Source of the DNA: an uncultured Haemophilus sp.
GTDB lineage: Bacteria > Pseudomonadota > Gammaproteobacteria > Enterobacterales > Pasteurellaceae
NCBI RefSeq assembly: GCF_937976265.1
Contig: NZ_CALJRX010000125.1
Span: forward strand, 1 to 10,956
Length of the DNA: 10,956 bases
Reading direction: 5' to 3'
Part shown: positions 1 to 6,802 of the stretch, piece by piece
Layout: every line of letters starts with the position of its first letter
Numbering within the stretch: position 1 is the first letter of the stretch
Made by a program: the position numbers and the translations under genes
The notes under the pieces: model-generated
Seen by the model: only the letters and a program-made list of their open reading frames with translations
What the model was told of the DNA's origin: nothing
Database searches by the model: none

Positions 1-1249
1 TGCCTTTTATGATTTAGGTTGCGGTACATTTGATATTTCAATTTTACGTTTATCAAAAGGTGTCTTTGAAGTTCTAGCCACGGGTGGCGATACTGCGCTA
101 GGTGGTGATGATTTTGATCATTTAATTGCAGATTGGGTCGTTGAGAAAACCCAAGTAAAACCACAAACTCTAAATCAACAGCGCGAACTGATAACCCTTG
201 CAAGTAAAGCCAAAATTGCTTTAAGTACTGAGAAAAGTGCGGTGATTTCTTGGCAGAATTTTTCAGTAGAAATTTCACGAGAACAATTTAATGAGTTGAT
301 TCATTCACTTGTAAAACGTTCACTGTTAACTTGTCGCCGAGCTTTGAAAGATGCCAACGTTGAATCTGAAGAAGTACAAGCGGTGGTAATGGTTGGTGGT
401 TCAACTCGAGTGCCATATGTACGAGAACAGGTTGGTGAGTTTTTTGGTAAAACACCATTAACCTCTATCGACCCAGATAAAGTAGTAGCCTTAGGTGCGG
501 CAATTCAAGCGGATATTTTAGTGGGCAACAAAAATGACAGCGATATGTTATTACTCGATGTTGTGCCACTTTCTTTAGGCATTGAAACCATGGGCGGTTT
601 AGTGGAGAAAATTATTCCACGTAATACCACGATTCCAGTGGCTCGCGCGCAAGAATTTACCACCTTTAAGGATGGTCAAACTGCGATGACGATACATGTG
701 GTACAAGGGGAGCGTGAGTTAGTGGATGATTGCCGTTCTTTAGGTCGTTTTACGTTGCGTGGTATTCCACCAATGGTGGCAGGTGCCGCACATATTCGTG
801 TGACTTATCAAGTGGATGCAGACGGCTTGTTAAGTGTAACCGCCATGGAAAAATCCACAAAAGTCCAAGCATCGATTCAAATTAAGCCTTCTTATGGTTT
901 AACGGATGAAGAAGTAACGGCAATGATTAAAGCCTCTTTTGATAATGCACAAGATGATATGCAAGCACGTGAATTAGCCGAGCAACGTGTTGAGGCTGAT
1001 CGTGTGATTGAAAGCGTGATTGTGGCATTACAGCAAGATGGGGCAGACTTATTAACCGAAGCTGAATTCCGCCAAATTGAAAATGCATTGAAACAATTAA
1101 TGGATGTAAAAGAAGGTACAGATCGTCATGCTATCGCTCAGGGGATTAAAGCCCTTGATATCGCGACTCAAGAATTTGCAGCAAGACGAATGAATAAATC
1201 CATTCATCAAGCGCTGACAGGTAAATCTGTCTCAGATATTGAGCAATAA
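1..1249 (+). CDS. hscA: HscA, Hsp70-type chaperone for iron-sulfur cluster assembly (5' end missing)
   Basis: The frame is open from base 2 to the TAA at 1247-1249, giving the last 415 residues of a protein whose family is about 616-620 long, so roughly the first 200 are outside the window. HscA is the specialised DnaK-like ATPase that, with HscB, acts on the scaffold IscU to help release its cluster. Visible: the phosphate-binding motif DLGxGTFD at fragment residues 4-11, GGDTALGGDDFDH soon after, the adenosine motif VGGSTRVP near residue 131, the interdomain linker LLLDVVPLSLG near 183-193, then the substrate-binding domain and helical lid. The order hscA-fdx-iscX is that of the isc operon, which separates it from dnaK and hscC. 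Oddity: the middle glycine of DLGGGTFD is cysteine here (codon TGC at 20-22). The stop codon runs into an uptake sequence. Identification is firm. Confidence 0.96.
   Translation, partial: AFYDLGCGTFDISILRLSKGVFEVLATGGDTALGGDDFDHLIADWVVEKTQVKPQTLNQQRELITLASKAKIALSTEKSAVISWQNFSVEISREQFNELIHSLVKRSLLTCRRALKDANVESEEVQAVVMVGGSTRVPYVREQVGEFFGKTPLTSIDPDKVVALGAAIQADILVGNKNDSDMLLLDVVPLSLGIETMGGLVEKIIPRNTTIPVARAQEFTTFKDGQTAMTIHVVQGERELVDDCRSLGRFTLRGIPPMVAGAAHIRVTYQVDADGLLSVTAMEKSTKVQASIQIKPSYGLTDEEVTAMIKASFDNAQDDMQARELAEQRVEADRVIESVIVALQQDGADLLTEAEFRQIENALKQLMDVKEGTDRHAIAQGIKALDIATQEFAARRMNKSIHQALTGKSVSDIEQ
235..243 (+). repeat. DNA uptake sequence within hscA
   Basis: A perfect AAGTGCGGT, read in frame as Ser-Ala-Val. 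Confidence 0.9.
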
Positions 1250-1257
1250 AGTGCGGT
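1249..1257 (+). repeat. DNA uptake sequence at the hscA stop
   Basis: A perfect AAGTGCGGT beginning on the last base of the hscA stop codon, followed by the AT-rich tracts typical of the extended uptake sequence. It has no inverted partner, so it does not form a terminator inside the operon. Confidence 0.9.
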
Positions 1258-1294
1258 TATAAATTAATAAGTTTTTTATATTGAGGAAAGTAAT

Positions 1295-1636
1295 ATGCCA
1301 AAAGTGATTTTTTTACCGAATGAAGAATTCTGCCCAGAGGGTATGGTGGTTGATGCAGCAGCAGGCGACAACTTATTAGAAGTGGCACATAATGCGGGTG
1401 TGGAAATTCATCATGCTTGCGATGGTTCTTGTGCTTGTACAACATGCCATGTGGTCATTCGTGAAGGGTTTGATTCATTAAATGAAGCGAGCGATCAAGA
1501 AGAAGATATGTTAGATAAAGCATGGGGCTTAGAAATGGATAGCCGCCTTTCTTGCCAATGTGTCGTGGGCGATGAAGATTTAGTGGTGGAAATTCCTAAA
1601 TATAATATTAACCATGCGAATGAGGCGGCTCACTAA
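1295..1636 (+). CDS. fdx: Isc-type [2Fe-2S] ferredoxin
   Basis: A 113-residue adrenodoxin-like [2Fe-2S] ferredoxin of the isc operon; in this family it supplies electrons for cluster assembly on IscU/IscS in the cytoplasm. The four expected cluster ligands are at Cys42, Cys48, Cys51 (within ACDGSCACTTC) and Cys87 (in RLSCQC), the same numbers I recall for E. coli Fdx. Cys46 and Cys89 are extra cysteines. The conserved EDDMLDKAWGLE-like stretch (here EEDMLDKAWGLE, residues 69-80) is present. The start is supported by GAGGAAAG at 1283-1290 just before ATG 1295. It lies 45 bases after hscA and its stop overlaps the iscX start by one base (TAATG), so it is co-transcribed and probably translationally coupled with iscX. 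Confidence 0.97.
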   Translation: MPKVIFLPNEEFCPEGMVVDAAAGDNLLEVAHNAGVEIHHACDGSCACTTCHVVIREGFDSLNEASDQEEDMLDKAWGLEMDSRLSCQCVVGDEDLVVEIPKYNINHANEAAH

Positions 1637-1830
1637 TGAAATGGACTGATGCACAGCTTATCGCAGAAGAGCTTTATGATCGTAATCCAGATTTAGATCC
1701 TAAAACGGTACGTTTCACGGATTTGCATAAGTGGATTTGTGAGCTAGACGATTTTGATGATGATCCAATGAAATCTAATGAGAGTATTCTGGAAGCGATT
1801 TTGTTGAAATGGTTAGATGAATACGAGTAA
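1636..1830 (+). CDS. iscX: IscX (YfhJ), small acidic Isc accessory protein
   Basis: A 64-residue acidic protein matching IscX: MKWTD at the start, then DLDPKTVRFTDLHKWICELDDFDDDP (residues 19-44) and the C-terminal EAILLKWLDEYE. IscX binds the cysteine desulfurase IscS and iron and is thought to tune the rate of cluster assembly; it is the usual last gene of isc operons. The ATG overlaps the fdx stop by one base, and GAGGCGG at 1622-1628 can act as ribosome binding site. It is two residues shorter at the N-terminus than the E. coli protein I recall. A strong terminator follows 12 bases downstream. Confidence 0.95.
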   Translation: MKWTDAQLIAEELYDRNPDLDPKTVRFTDLHKWICELDDFDDDPMKSNESILEAILLKWLDEYE

Positions 1831-1842
1831 TCGATTCGATTA

Positions 1843-1870
1843 AAAAAGCGAGCTGAGAGGCTCGCTTTTT
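1843..1870 (+). terminator. Intrinsic terminator of the isc operon
   Basis: GCGAGC (1848-1853) pairs with GCTCGC (1860-1865) around a 6-base loop. The stem is extended by five A-T pairs, giving 11 bp in total, and the right arm ends in TTTTT. It lies 12 bases after the iscX stop. The A-run on the left arm means it could also work on the other strand. Confidence 0.9.
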
Positions 1871-1895
1871 GTTTTGAGAATTTACCTCAAAATAA

Positions 1896-1923
1896 AACCG
1901 CACTTTATTACTAAAGTGCGGTT
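1896..1923. terminator. Inverted uptake-sequence pair, bidirectional terminator between iscX and mglC
   Basis: ACCGCACTT (1897-1905) and AAGTGCGGT (1914-1922) are two perfect uptake sequences in inverse orientation. They form a 12-bp stem (1896-1907 with 1912-1923) and a 4-base loop. T-rich sequence flanks it on both strands, so it can end the - strand mglC transcript, whose stop is 20 bases away, and back up the isc terminator. Head-to-head uptake sequences working as terminators are a known feature of Haemophilus genomes. Confidence 0.88.
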
Positions 1924-1943
1924 ATTTTTATCGTTGTTTTTAA

Positions 1944-2954
1944 TTATTTTTTCTTCGCGTATTTTAATGAGTCAATAGCAACCGCGAGGATGATAATGCT
2001 ACCTTTAATGATATATTGCCAGTAAGGGTTAACACCGATGTAAGTTAAACCGTAGTTAATAACGGTGAAGATGATAACACCCGTGATTACACCGATAACA
2101 GTACCCACACCACCAGCGAAAGATACACCACCTACTACGCAGGCAGCAATCGCATCTAATTCATACATGAAACCGAGGTTGTTGGTAGCACTACCGATAC
2201 GACCAGCTTCTAACATACCACCGAATGCATAGAACATACCTGCAATCATGTAAATCACAACAAGGTTACGCGCTACGTTTACGCCAGATACTTTTGCTGC
2301 TTCAGGGTTACCACCGATAGCAAAGATATTTTTACCGAAGCGTGTTTTATTCCACATTATCCATACTAAGAATGCACAAATCGCAGCATAAATAGTGATG
2401 TAGGATAATTTGAATGAACCGAGTCTGAAGAAGCCTTGTGCGAAGTTAGAGAAAGATTCACTGAAGCCTGCAATTGGTGAGCCACCCACGCCATCATAAT
2501 AAAGTGAGTTGAAACCGTAAACGATGATCATGGTACCCATGGTTGCAATGAACGGGGTTACATTGAGATAAGCGATAACTAAACCATTCACTAAGCCGAT
2601 TACAGCACCTATCGCACAAACAGTCAGGATAACGACTGGAATAGGAATTTCACCTAAATCCGGGAACACGCGGTTCATGTTTTCCATTGATTGTAAGAGG
2701 GTAGCAGAAATAACCGCAGCTAAACCTACTTGGCGACCGGCTGATAAGTCGGTACCTTGAGTGATAAGCAAGCCTGCAACACCAAGGGCGATAATGAGGC
2801 GGACGGATGATTGAGTTAAAATGTTACTAAAGTTGCGAACATTCAAGAATGTTGGATCTTGTGCGATGATGATGCCAAGTAAAATCAACAACACAAAATA
2901 AATCGCATTTTGTTTTAAGAAATCGAATGATTTATTTTTTGGTAAGGCACTCAT
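1944..2954 (-). CDS. mglC: MglC, galactose/methyl-galactoside ABC importer permease
   Basis: A 336-residue inner-membrane permease of the monosaccharide BPD_transp_2 family (RbsC/XylH/AraH relatives), the same length as I recall for E. coli MglC. Many hydrophobic segments are visible, about eight to ten, starting near residues 16-31 and including VVILTVCAIGAVIGLVNGLVI (about 106-126) and the glycine-rich AACVVGGVSFAGGVGTVIGV region (near 270-290). The C-terminus is basic (KYAKKK), as for a cytoplasmic tail. It is the last gene of the mgl operon, 18 bases after mglA, with AAGGAAC before its ATG. It should form the channel through which MglB-delivered galactose passes, powered by MglA. Confidence 0.96.
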   Translation of the reverse strand: MSALPKNKSFDFLKQNAIYFVLLILLGIIIAQDPTFLNVRNFSNILTQSSVRLIIALGVAGLLITQGTDLSAGRQVGLAAVISATLLQSMENMNRVFPDLGEIPIPVVILTVCAIGAVIGLVNGLVIAYLNVTPFIATMGTMIIVYGFNSLYYDGVGGSPIAGFSESFSNFAQGFFRLGSFKLSYITIYAAICAFLVWIMWNKTRFGKNIFAIGGNPEAAKVSGVNVARNLVVIYMIAGMFYAFGGMLEAGRIGSATNNLGFMYELDAIAACVVGGVSFAGGVGTVIGVITGVIIFTVINYGLTYIGVNPYWQYIIKGSIIILAVAIDSLKYAKKK

Positions 2955-2972
2955 AATTTGTTCCTTTATGAT

Positions 2973-4487
2973 TTATAAATATTTTGCGGCAAGTTGCAAA
3001 ATTTCTTCTTGAGACGTTTTTGCCGTTTCAACGATGCCGGCAACACGACCATTACTCATGACCAAAATTCGGTCTGTTACGCCTAATAGTTCCGGCATTT
3101 CTGATGAAATCATGATGATGCCTTTATCTTTTTTAGCGAGTTCTTGAATGAGCTGATAAATTTCAAATTTAGCCCCAATATCAATACCACGAGTTGGTTC
3201 GTCGAGCATTAAGATATCTGGTTGGGTTAAAAGCCAACGGCCGATAATCACTTTTTGTTGGTTACCACCAGAAAGCGATCCAATCGTTGTTTTGTGAGAA
3301 GGTGTTTTCACGTTCATCGCATCAATCACCCATTGTGTATCGCTCGCCATTTTTTTGTTGCTGAGCAATTTCCATGGGGTGAGGTAAGATTTCATATTTG
3401 AAATCAAAGAGTTAAATTCAATACTTAGGTTTGAATAAATCCCGGTTGAACGACGTTCCTCAGTCACCAAAGCAAAACCGTGGTTAATCGCCTCAAGTGC
3501 GGTATGATTTTTCACGATTTTTCCGTTGAGCTTGATCGTCCCTTCTTTTAATTCGCGTACACCAAAAATGGCTTCCACAATATCGGTTCGTTTTGCCCCA
3601 ACAAGACCGGCGATACCTAAAATTTCGCCTTTGCGTAAATTAAAGGAAACATCTTGAATGGAAGGTTGATTCACCGCAGTTAAATGTTCTACTTCAAGCG
3701 TAACTTCTTTTGGTACGTTAGTTTTTTCAGGGAAACGTTGTGTTAATTCACGGCCAACCATCATTGAAACAATTTCTTCCATGGTGGTGCCTTTAACTTG
3801 AACGGTATTGATCCATTTACCATCACGAAGAATGGTGATTTCATCACAAATTTTGAAGATTTCATCCATTTTGTGTGAAATATAGATAATGCCACAACCG
3901 CGATCTTTTAATTTTTGAATAATTTTGAAAAGATGTTCCACTTCTTTTTCTGAAAGCGAAGAAGTTGGTTCATCCATAATCACGATTTTTGCGTTATAAG
4001 AGAACGCTTTCGCAATCTCGATCATCTGCATTTGTGAAACGGAAAGTTTGGCCACTTTTTCTCTTGGATCAACATCAATATCCAATTCATCGAAAATAGC
4101 TTTAGTATCACGATACATTTTGGCGTGATCCACAAAAGGGCCCTTAAGTGGGTAGCGACCCAACCATAAGTTATCCATTACACTAGTTTGACGCACCAAG
4201 TTAAGTTCTTGGTGAACCATTGAAATCCCATTTTCAAGGGCTTCTTTTGATGTTTTAAAATCAACAGGTTTGCCTAAGAATAAAATTTCACCTTCGTCTT
4301 TTGCATAAATTCCGAAGAGGCATTTTAATAATGTCGATTTACCCGCCCCGTTTTCGCCCATTAAGGCATGAACAGAGTGAGAACGAACTGTTAGATTGGC
4401 GTGATCAAGGGCTTTTACACCGGGGAAAGACTTACTGACATCCGTCATTGTCAGTAGTACATCACTGTCTTGGGTTTGAGTTGTCAT
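2973..4487 (-). CDS. mglA: MglA, galactose/methyl-galactoside ABC importer ATPase
   Basis: A 504-residue double-ABC ATPase of the sugar importer family. First domain: Walker A GENGAGKST (residues 44-52), Q-loop region VHQE (91-94), signature LSVSQMQ (148-154), Walker B IVIMDEPT (168-175). Second domain: a degenerate Walker A (GLVGAKRT instead of GxxGxGKST), signature LSGGNQQK and Walker B ILMLDEPT. This asymmetry is normal for MglA/RbsA. The frame also allows TTG at 4502 and ATG at 4499, but only ATG 4487 has a ribosome binding site (GAGG, six bases upstream), and it gives the MTTQTQ start I recall for the H. influenzae protein. It is separated from mglB by a hairpin that should lower its expression. 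An uptake sequence lies inside it (3495-3503). Confidence 0.96.
   Translation of the reverse strand: MTTQTQDSDVLLTMTDVSKSFPGVKALDHANLTVRSHSVHALMGENGAGKSTLLKCLFGIYAKDEGEILFLGKPVDFKTSKEALENGISMVHQELNLVRQTSVMDNLWLGRYPLKGPFVDHAKMYRDTKAIFDELDIDVDPREKVAKLSVSQMQMIEIAKAFSYNAKIVIMDEPTSSLSEKEVEHLFKIIQKLKDRGCGIIYISHKMDEIFKICDEITILRDGKWINTVQVKGTTMEEIVSMMVGRELTQRFPEKTNVPKEVTLEVEHLTAVNQPSIQDVSFNLRKGEILGIAGLVGAKRTDIVEAIFGVRELKEGTIKLNGKIVKNHTALEAINHGFALVTEERRSTGIYSNLSIEFNSLISNMKSYLTPWKLLSNKKMASDTQWVIDAMNVKTPSHKTTIGSLSGGNQQKVIIGRWLLTQPDILMLDEPTRGIDIGAKFEIYQLIQELAKKDKGIIMISSEMPELLGVTDRILVMSNGRVAGIVETAKTSQEEILQLAAKYL
3495..3503 (+). repeat. DNA uptake sequence within mglA
   Basis: A perfect AAGTGCGGT on the + strand; on the coding strand it is read as Thr-Ala-Leu (in NHTALEA). 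Confidence 0.9.
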
Positions 4488-4500
4488 ATCCAACCTCATC

Positions 4501-4537
4501 AAAAAAGGGGAAAGGGAATTTGGGTTTCCTTTCCCCT
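4501..4537 (-). terminator. Hairpin plus T-run between mglB and mglA (leaky terminator or mRNA stabiliser)
   Basis: On the - strand AGGGGAAAGG (from 4537 down to 4528) pairs perfectly with CCTTTCCCCT (4515 down to 4506). Two further A-T pairs follow beyond a mismatch, and TTTTTT (4506-4501) comes directly after, which is the form of an intrinsic terminator. It sits 28 bases after the mglB stop and just before the mglA ribosome binding site. Since mglA and mglC have no other visible promoter, partial read-through is likely. The result would be more MglB than MglA/MglC, and the stem would protect the 3' end of the mglB message. Confidence 0.75.
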
Positions 4538-4564
4538 AAAATTAAAGAAAAGCAATAGATTTTC

Positions 4565-5560
4565 TTATTTTAAGAATTCACTTAGGTTATCTTTATCTAC
4601 ACCAACATAAGGGATACGTACCACACGGTTTTCTAATTTCCATTGTGTACCTTCTGTTGCTGCTTTACCGTTAGCAAGGTTTGCAGAAAGTTGAACAACT
4701 GCTTTACCTTGGTTAACGCCATCGTTTAACACAGTACCAGCAATTTCGCCTTTCTTAATTAATTGAAGTACTTCTGGTAATGCATCCACACCAAAGATTG
4801 GTAATTTTTTACCGTGTGCTTTGGTTGCTTCTAATGCACCTAACGCCATACCGTCATTGTTTGAAATAATCATTTCAATTTCGTTCGCTTTAGAGCTAGA
4901 TAACCATGCATCCACTTTATCTTTTGCCATTGCCGCATCCCACATACCGGTATCAATAAATAATTGTTCGGTTGGAATACCTTTCGCATTTAATTGCTCA
5001 ATTACATATTTAGTACGTGCTTCTGCGTCTGGGTGACCTGGTTCACCTTTTAATAATACATATTGGATTTTACCGTCTTTGTTTAAGTCTAAGGCTGGCA
5101 TTGCTTTCCATTGTTTCGCAATTAAGTCACCTTGGATTAAACCAGATTCTTTCGGGTCGGTACCCACATAGTAAGCGTGATCGTAGCTACCGATTGCTTT
5201 TGCACCTGGGTCTTTATTGAAGAAAACAACAGGAATGTCATCTTGTTTCGCTTTGTTGATAACAGTTGACGCTGCAGCTGGGTCTACTAAGTTAATGGCT
5301 AAAGCTTTTACACCTTTAGAAAGCAAACCATCCACTTGGTCGTTTTGAATAGATTGTGCATTTTGAGAGTCATTCATTAATAACTCAATGCCGCCAAGCG
5401 CTTTCGCTTCTTTATCGATTTCTTTACGCATTAATGACATGAAGTTGTCATCATATTTATAAATGGTAACACCAATACGGTTATCGGCTGCGAAACCTGA
5501 AGTTGCTGAACCTAAACCGATTGCTAAAGCGACCGCACTTAATACTGCTGTTTTTTTCAT
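4565..5560 (-). CDS. mglB: MglB, periplasmic D-galactose/D-glucose-binding protein
   Basis: A 331-residue periplasmic binding protein with a Sec signal peptide (MKKT, hydrophobic core, SGFA, predicted cut after residue 24). Mature numbering then matches E. coli MglB: Tyr10, Asp14 and Phe16 in YKYDDNF. Other binding-site motifs are GHPDAEAR (His152, Asp154, Arg158 region), TGMWD, NNDGMA, GVDALPE and LND. The calcium loop DLNKDGKIQ is also present. It captures galactose or glucose and delivers it to MglA/MglC; in enteric bacteria it is also the galactose chemoreceptor ligand, but nothing here shows a chemotaxis role. AGGAG lies seven bases before the ATG. An uptake sequence is embedded in the signal-peptide codons, read as Ser-Ala-Val. 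Confidence 0.97.
   Translation of the reverse strand: MKKTAVLSAVALAIGLGSATSGFAADNRIGVTIYKYDDNFMSLMRKEIDKEAKALGGIELLMNDSQNAQSIQNDQVDGLLSKGVKALAINLVDPAAASTVINKAKQDDIPVVFFNKDPGAKAIGSYDHAYYVGTDPKESGLIQGDLIAKQWKAMPALDLNKDGKIQYVLLKGEPGHPDAEARTKYVIEQLNAKGIPTEQLFIDTGMWDAAMAKDKVDAWLSSSKANEIEMIISNNDGMALGALEATKAHGKKLPIFGVDALPEVLQLIKKGEIAGTVLNDGVNQGKAVVQLSANLANGKAATEGTQWKLENRVVRIPYVGVDKDNLSEFLK
5532..5540 (-). repeat. DNA uptake sequence in the mglB signal-peptide codons
   Basis: A perfect AAGTGCGGT on the - strand, read as Ser-Ala-Val at residues 8-10 of the signal peptide, a place where the sequence constraint is loose. Confidence 0.9.
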
Positions 5561-5643
5561 AAAAACGCTCCTATTAGAGAAAGAGATTTTATTGTTGATT
5601 TTTATATACCAAATAGAGGAATGTTGCGTACATCTATTGCAAC

Positions 5644-5656
5644 TGAATCCATCATA
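5644..5656 (-). promoter_or_regulatory. Inferred mglB promoter (-10 TATGAT, start near 5644)
   Basis: On the - strand TATGAT (5656-5651) is a 5/6 match to the -10 consensus. Placing +1 seven bases downstream puts it at 5644 and gives an 84-base leader before mglB. With that start the CRP core is centred at exactly -41.5, the classic class II position, which explains why no good -35 box is seen. The start site is inferred, not measured. Confidence 0.65.
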
Positions 5657-5677
5657 ACGAAATCAAAACTGTTAATC

Positions 5678-5693
5678 TGTGATCAAACTCACA
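5678..5693. promoter_or_regulatory. CRP-cAMP site, mglB promoter (perfect core)
   Basis: TGTGA-TCAAAC-TCACA is a perfect TGTGA-N6-TCACA CRP core. Its centre (5685.5) is at -41.5 from the inferred mglB start, so CRP would activate mglBAC directly by contact with RNA polymerase. Confidence 0.88.
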
Positions 5694-5697
5694 TAAA

Positions 5698-5711
5698 TGA
5701 AAACGATTACA
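5698..5711. promoter_or_regulatory. GalR/GalS-type operator at the mglB promoter
   Basis: TGAAAACGATTACA matches the GalR/GalS consensus TGnAAnCGnTTnCA at all ten fixed positions. Its centre lies at -60.5 from the inferred mglB start, next to the CRP site, the spacing known for the external gal operator in E. coli. Read on the - strand it is TGTAATCGTTTTCA, one base different from the galT operator. Confidence 0.85.
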
Positions 5712-5727
5712 TGGCAATGTTTAAATT

Positions 5728-5743
5728 TGTGATCTCCATCACG
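5728..5743. promoter_or_regulatory. Second CRP-like site, overlapping the galS stop codon
   Basis: TGTGA-TCTCCA-TCACG matches the CRP core in 9 of 10 fixed bases. It is centred at -91.5 from the inferred mglB start, exactly 50 bases upstream of the first CRP site. The galS stop codon (5739-5741) lies inside it. It could add to activation of mglB or act as an early brake on galS read-through. Confidence 0.6.
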
Positions 5744-6746
5744 GTTTCTTAGCATTTTCTACAGAGAAACGTCTGACTAAAGTTGGATTAAATTGCACAA
5801 CAGTTGGCGTAACAATAGACGAATCGACTAAACTTAATGCCAGTTTTGCCGCGTAATTTGCCATTAAATCAATTGGATAGCGAATTGTTGTGAGTTTCGG
5901 AATTAAATATCGAGCAATCGGCATATCATCAAATCCCACAATGGAAAATTGTTTTGGGACTTTGATATTGTTTTCATTTAAAACGGAAATTGCCCCTGCC
6001 GCCATCGTATCGTTATAGGCCACTACAGCGGTTAAGTTAGAGTTGTAGCTTAATAAATCAATCATGGCCTTTTCACCACCTTCAAAATCAGGTGAATTAT
6101 GCACAATGGCTTGTTCTACAATGGGGAAGTTATGCGCTTCTAAGGCCTCTAAGTAGCCTTCCTTGCGCTCAGTTTCATCTAAAATACCGTGGTTGGAACC
6201 AATATAGGCGATGTGCTTATGACCATAACGAATCAGCATTTCAGTGGCAAGATAGGTACCTTGGCGGTTATCAAGGCTGACACAACGATTTTCATAACCC
6301 GCAATCACACGGTTAATCACCACCATACCGGGTACATTTTCTAAATAATGCTGTAACTCTTCGTCAGAAAGGGCTTTGGAATGAACGACTAAACAGCTAC
6401 AACGCTTACGTAGCAAAGTATCAATGGCCTCACGCTCTTTTTCTGCATGATGGTATCCAATGCCGATCAAAATCGTTTTTTGATGCTCTTCAGCGACTTT
6501 ATCGACTGATTTGACCAAGATAGCAAAGAACGGATCCGTTACATCGGTAACCACCACGCCAATGGTATCAGTATTTTGTACCGCCAGAGCTTGTGCATTT
6601 GCATTGGGTTGATAATTTAAGACTTCCATCGCGCGTTGTACCGAGTAACGGGTTTTTTCACTCACAGATGGGGAGCGATTAATCACCCGGGAAACAGTGG
6701 CAACCGACACGCAAGCTAATTCAGCAACATCTCGAATTGTAGGCAT
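5739..6746 (-). CDS. galS: GalR/GalS-type galactose repressor, LacI family
   Basis: A LacI-family repressor, closely similar to E. coli GalR/GalS. The N-terminal helix-turn-helix reads MPTIRDVAEL through SVATVSRVIN (residues 1-23), the hinge helix NANAQALA is at 48-55, and a periplasmic-binding-like sugar domain follows (GYHH, VVHSK, NRVIAGYENRC, GFDDMPIARYLIPKLTTIRYP). Galactose should be the inducer. It is encoded between mglB (same strand) and the divergent galT, and operators matching its family lie at all three promoters. The frame also opens at ATG 6764 (341 aa), but that start has no ribosome binding site. ATG 6746 has GAGAG seven bases upstream and gives the standard family start and 335 aa. 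The usual turn glycine (AGVS) is Cys12. I use galS by analogy with H. influenzae; galR would be equally defensible. Confidence 0.92.
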   Translation of the reverse strand: MPTIRDVAELACVSVATVSRVINRSPSVSEKTRYSVQRAMEVLNYQPNANAQALAVQNTDTIGVVVTDVTDPFFAILVKSVDKVAEEHQKTILIGIGYHHAEKEREAIDTLLRKRCSCLVVHSKALSDEELQHYLENVPGMVVINRVIAGYENRCVSLDNRQGTYLATEMLIRYGHKHIAYIGSNHGILDETERKEGYLEALEAHNFPIVEQAIVHNSPDFEGGEKAMIDLLSYNSNLTAVVAYNDTMAAGAISVLNENNIKVPKQFSIVGFDDMPIARYLIPKLTTIRYPIDLMANYAAKLALSLVDSSIVTPTVVQFNPTLVRRFSVENAKKP

Positions 6747-6772
6747 AACAGGGCTCTCATTCATTTTTTCAT

Positions 6773-6785
6773 ACTAATTATCATA
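6773..6785 (-). promoter_or_regulatory. Inferred galS promoter (-10 TATGAT)
   Basis: TATGAT (6785-6780, - strand) lies 17 bases downstream of CTTTCA (6808-6803), a poor -35. The inferred start near 6773 would leave a 27-base leader before ATG 6746 but only 9 bases before ATG 6764, which supports the later start codon. Confidence 0.45.
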
Positions 6786-6802
6786 GTAAATTTGAATAAA
6801 AT

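Noticed and set aside
1..241. Apparent lack of a start for the first gene until the GTG at 242, which could suggest a short or broken gene.
   Set aside because: The frame is open back to base 2 and encodes clear HscA sequence (DLGCGTFD, GGDTALGGDDFDH), so the gene simply enters from outside the window.
1257..1445. Open frames on the strand opposite to fdx, galT, galK and mglB.
   Set aside because: They lie fully within strongly identified genes, have no recognisable protein features and no ribosome binding context.
4488..4502. Upstream TTG and ATG starts for mglA.
   Set aside because: Neither has a ribosome binding site and both fall at the T-run of the hairpin; ATG 4487 has GAGG at good spacing.
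5561..5643. Possible riboswitch or attenuator in the 84-base mglB leader.
   Set aside because: Only a very short stem (ATGT/ACAT) is visible; nothing resembles a known leader RNA.
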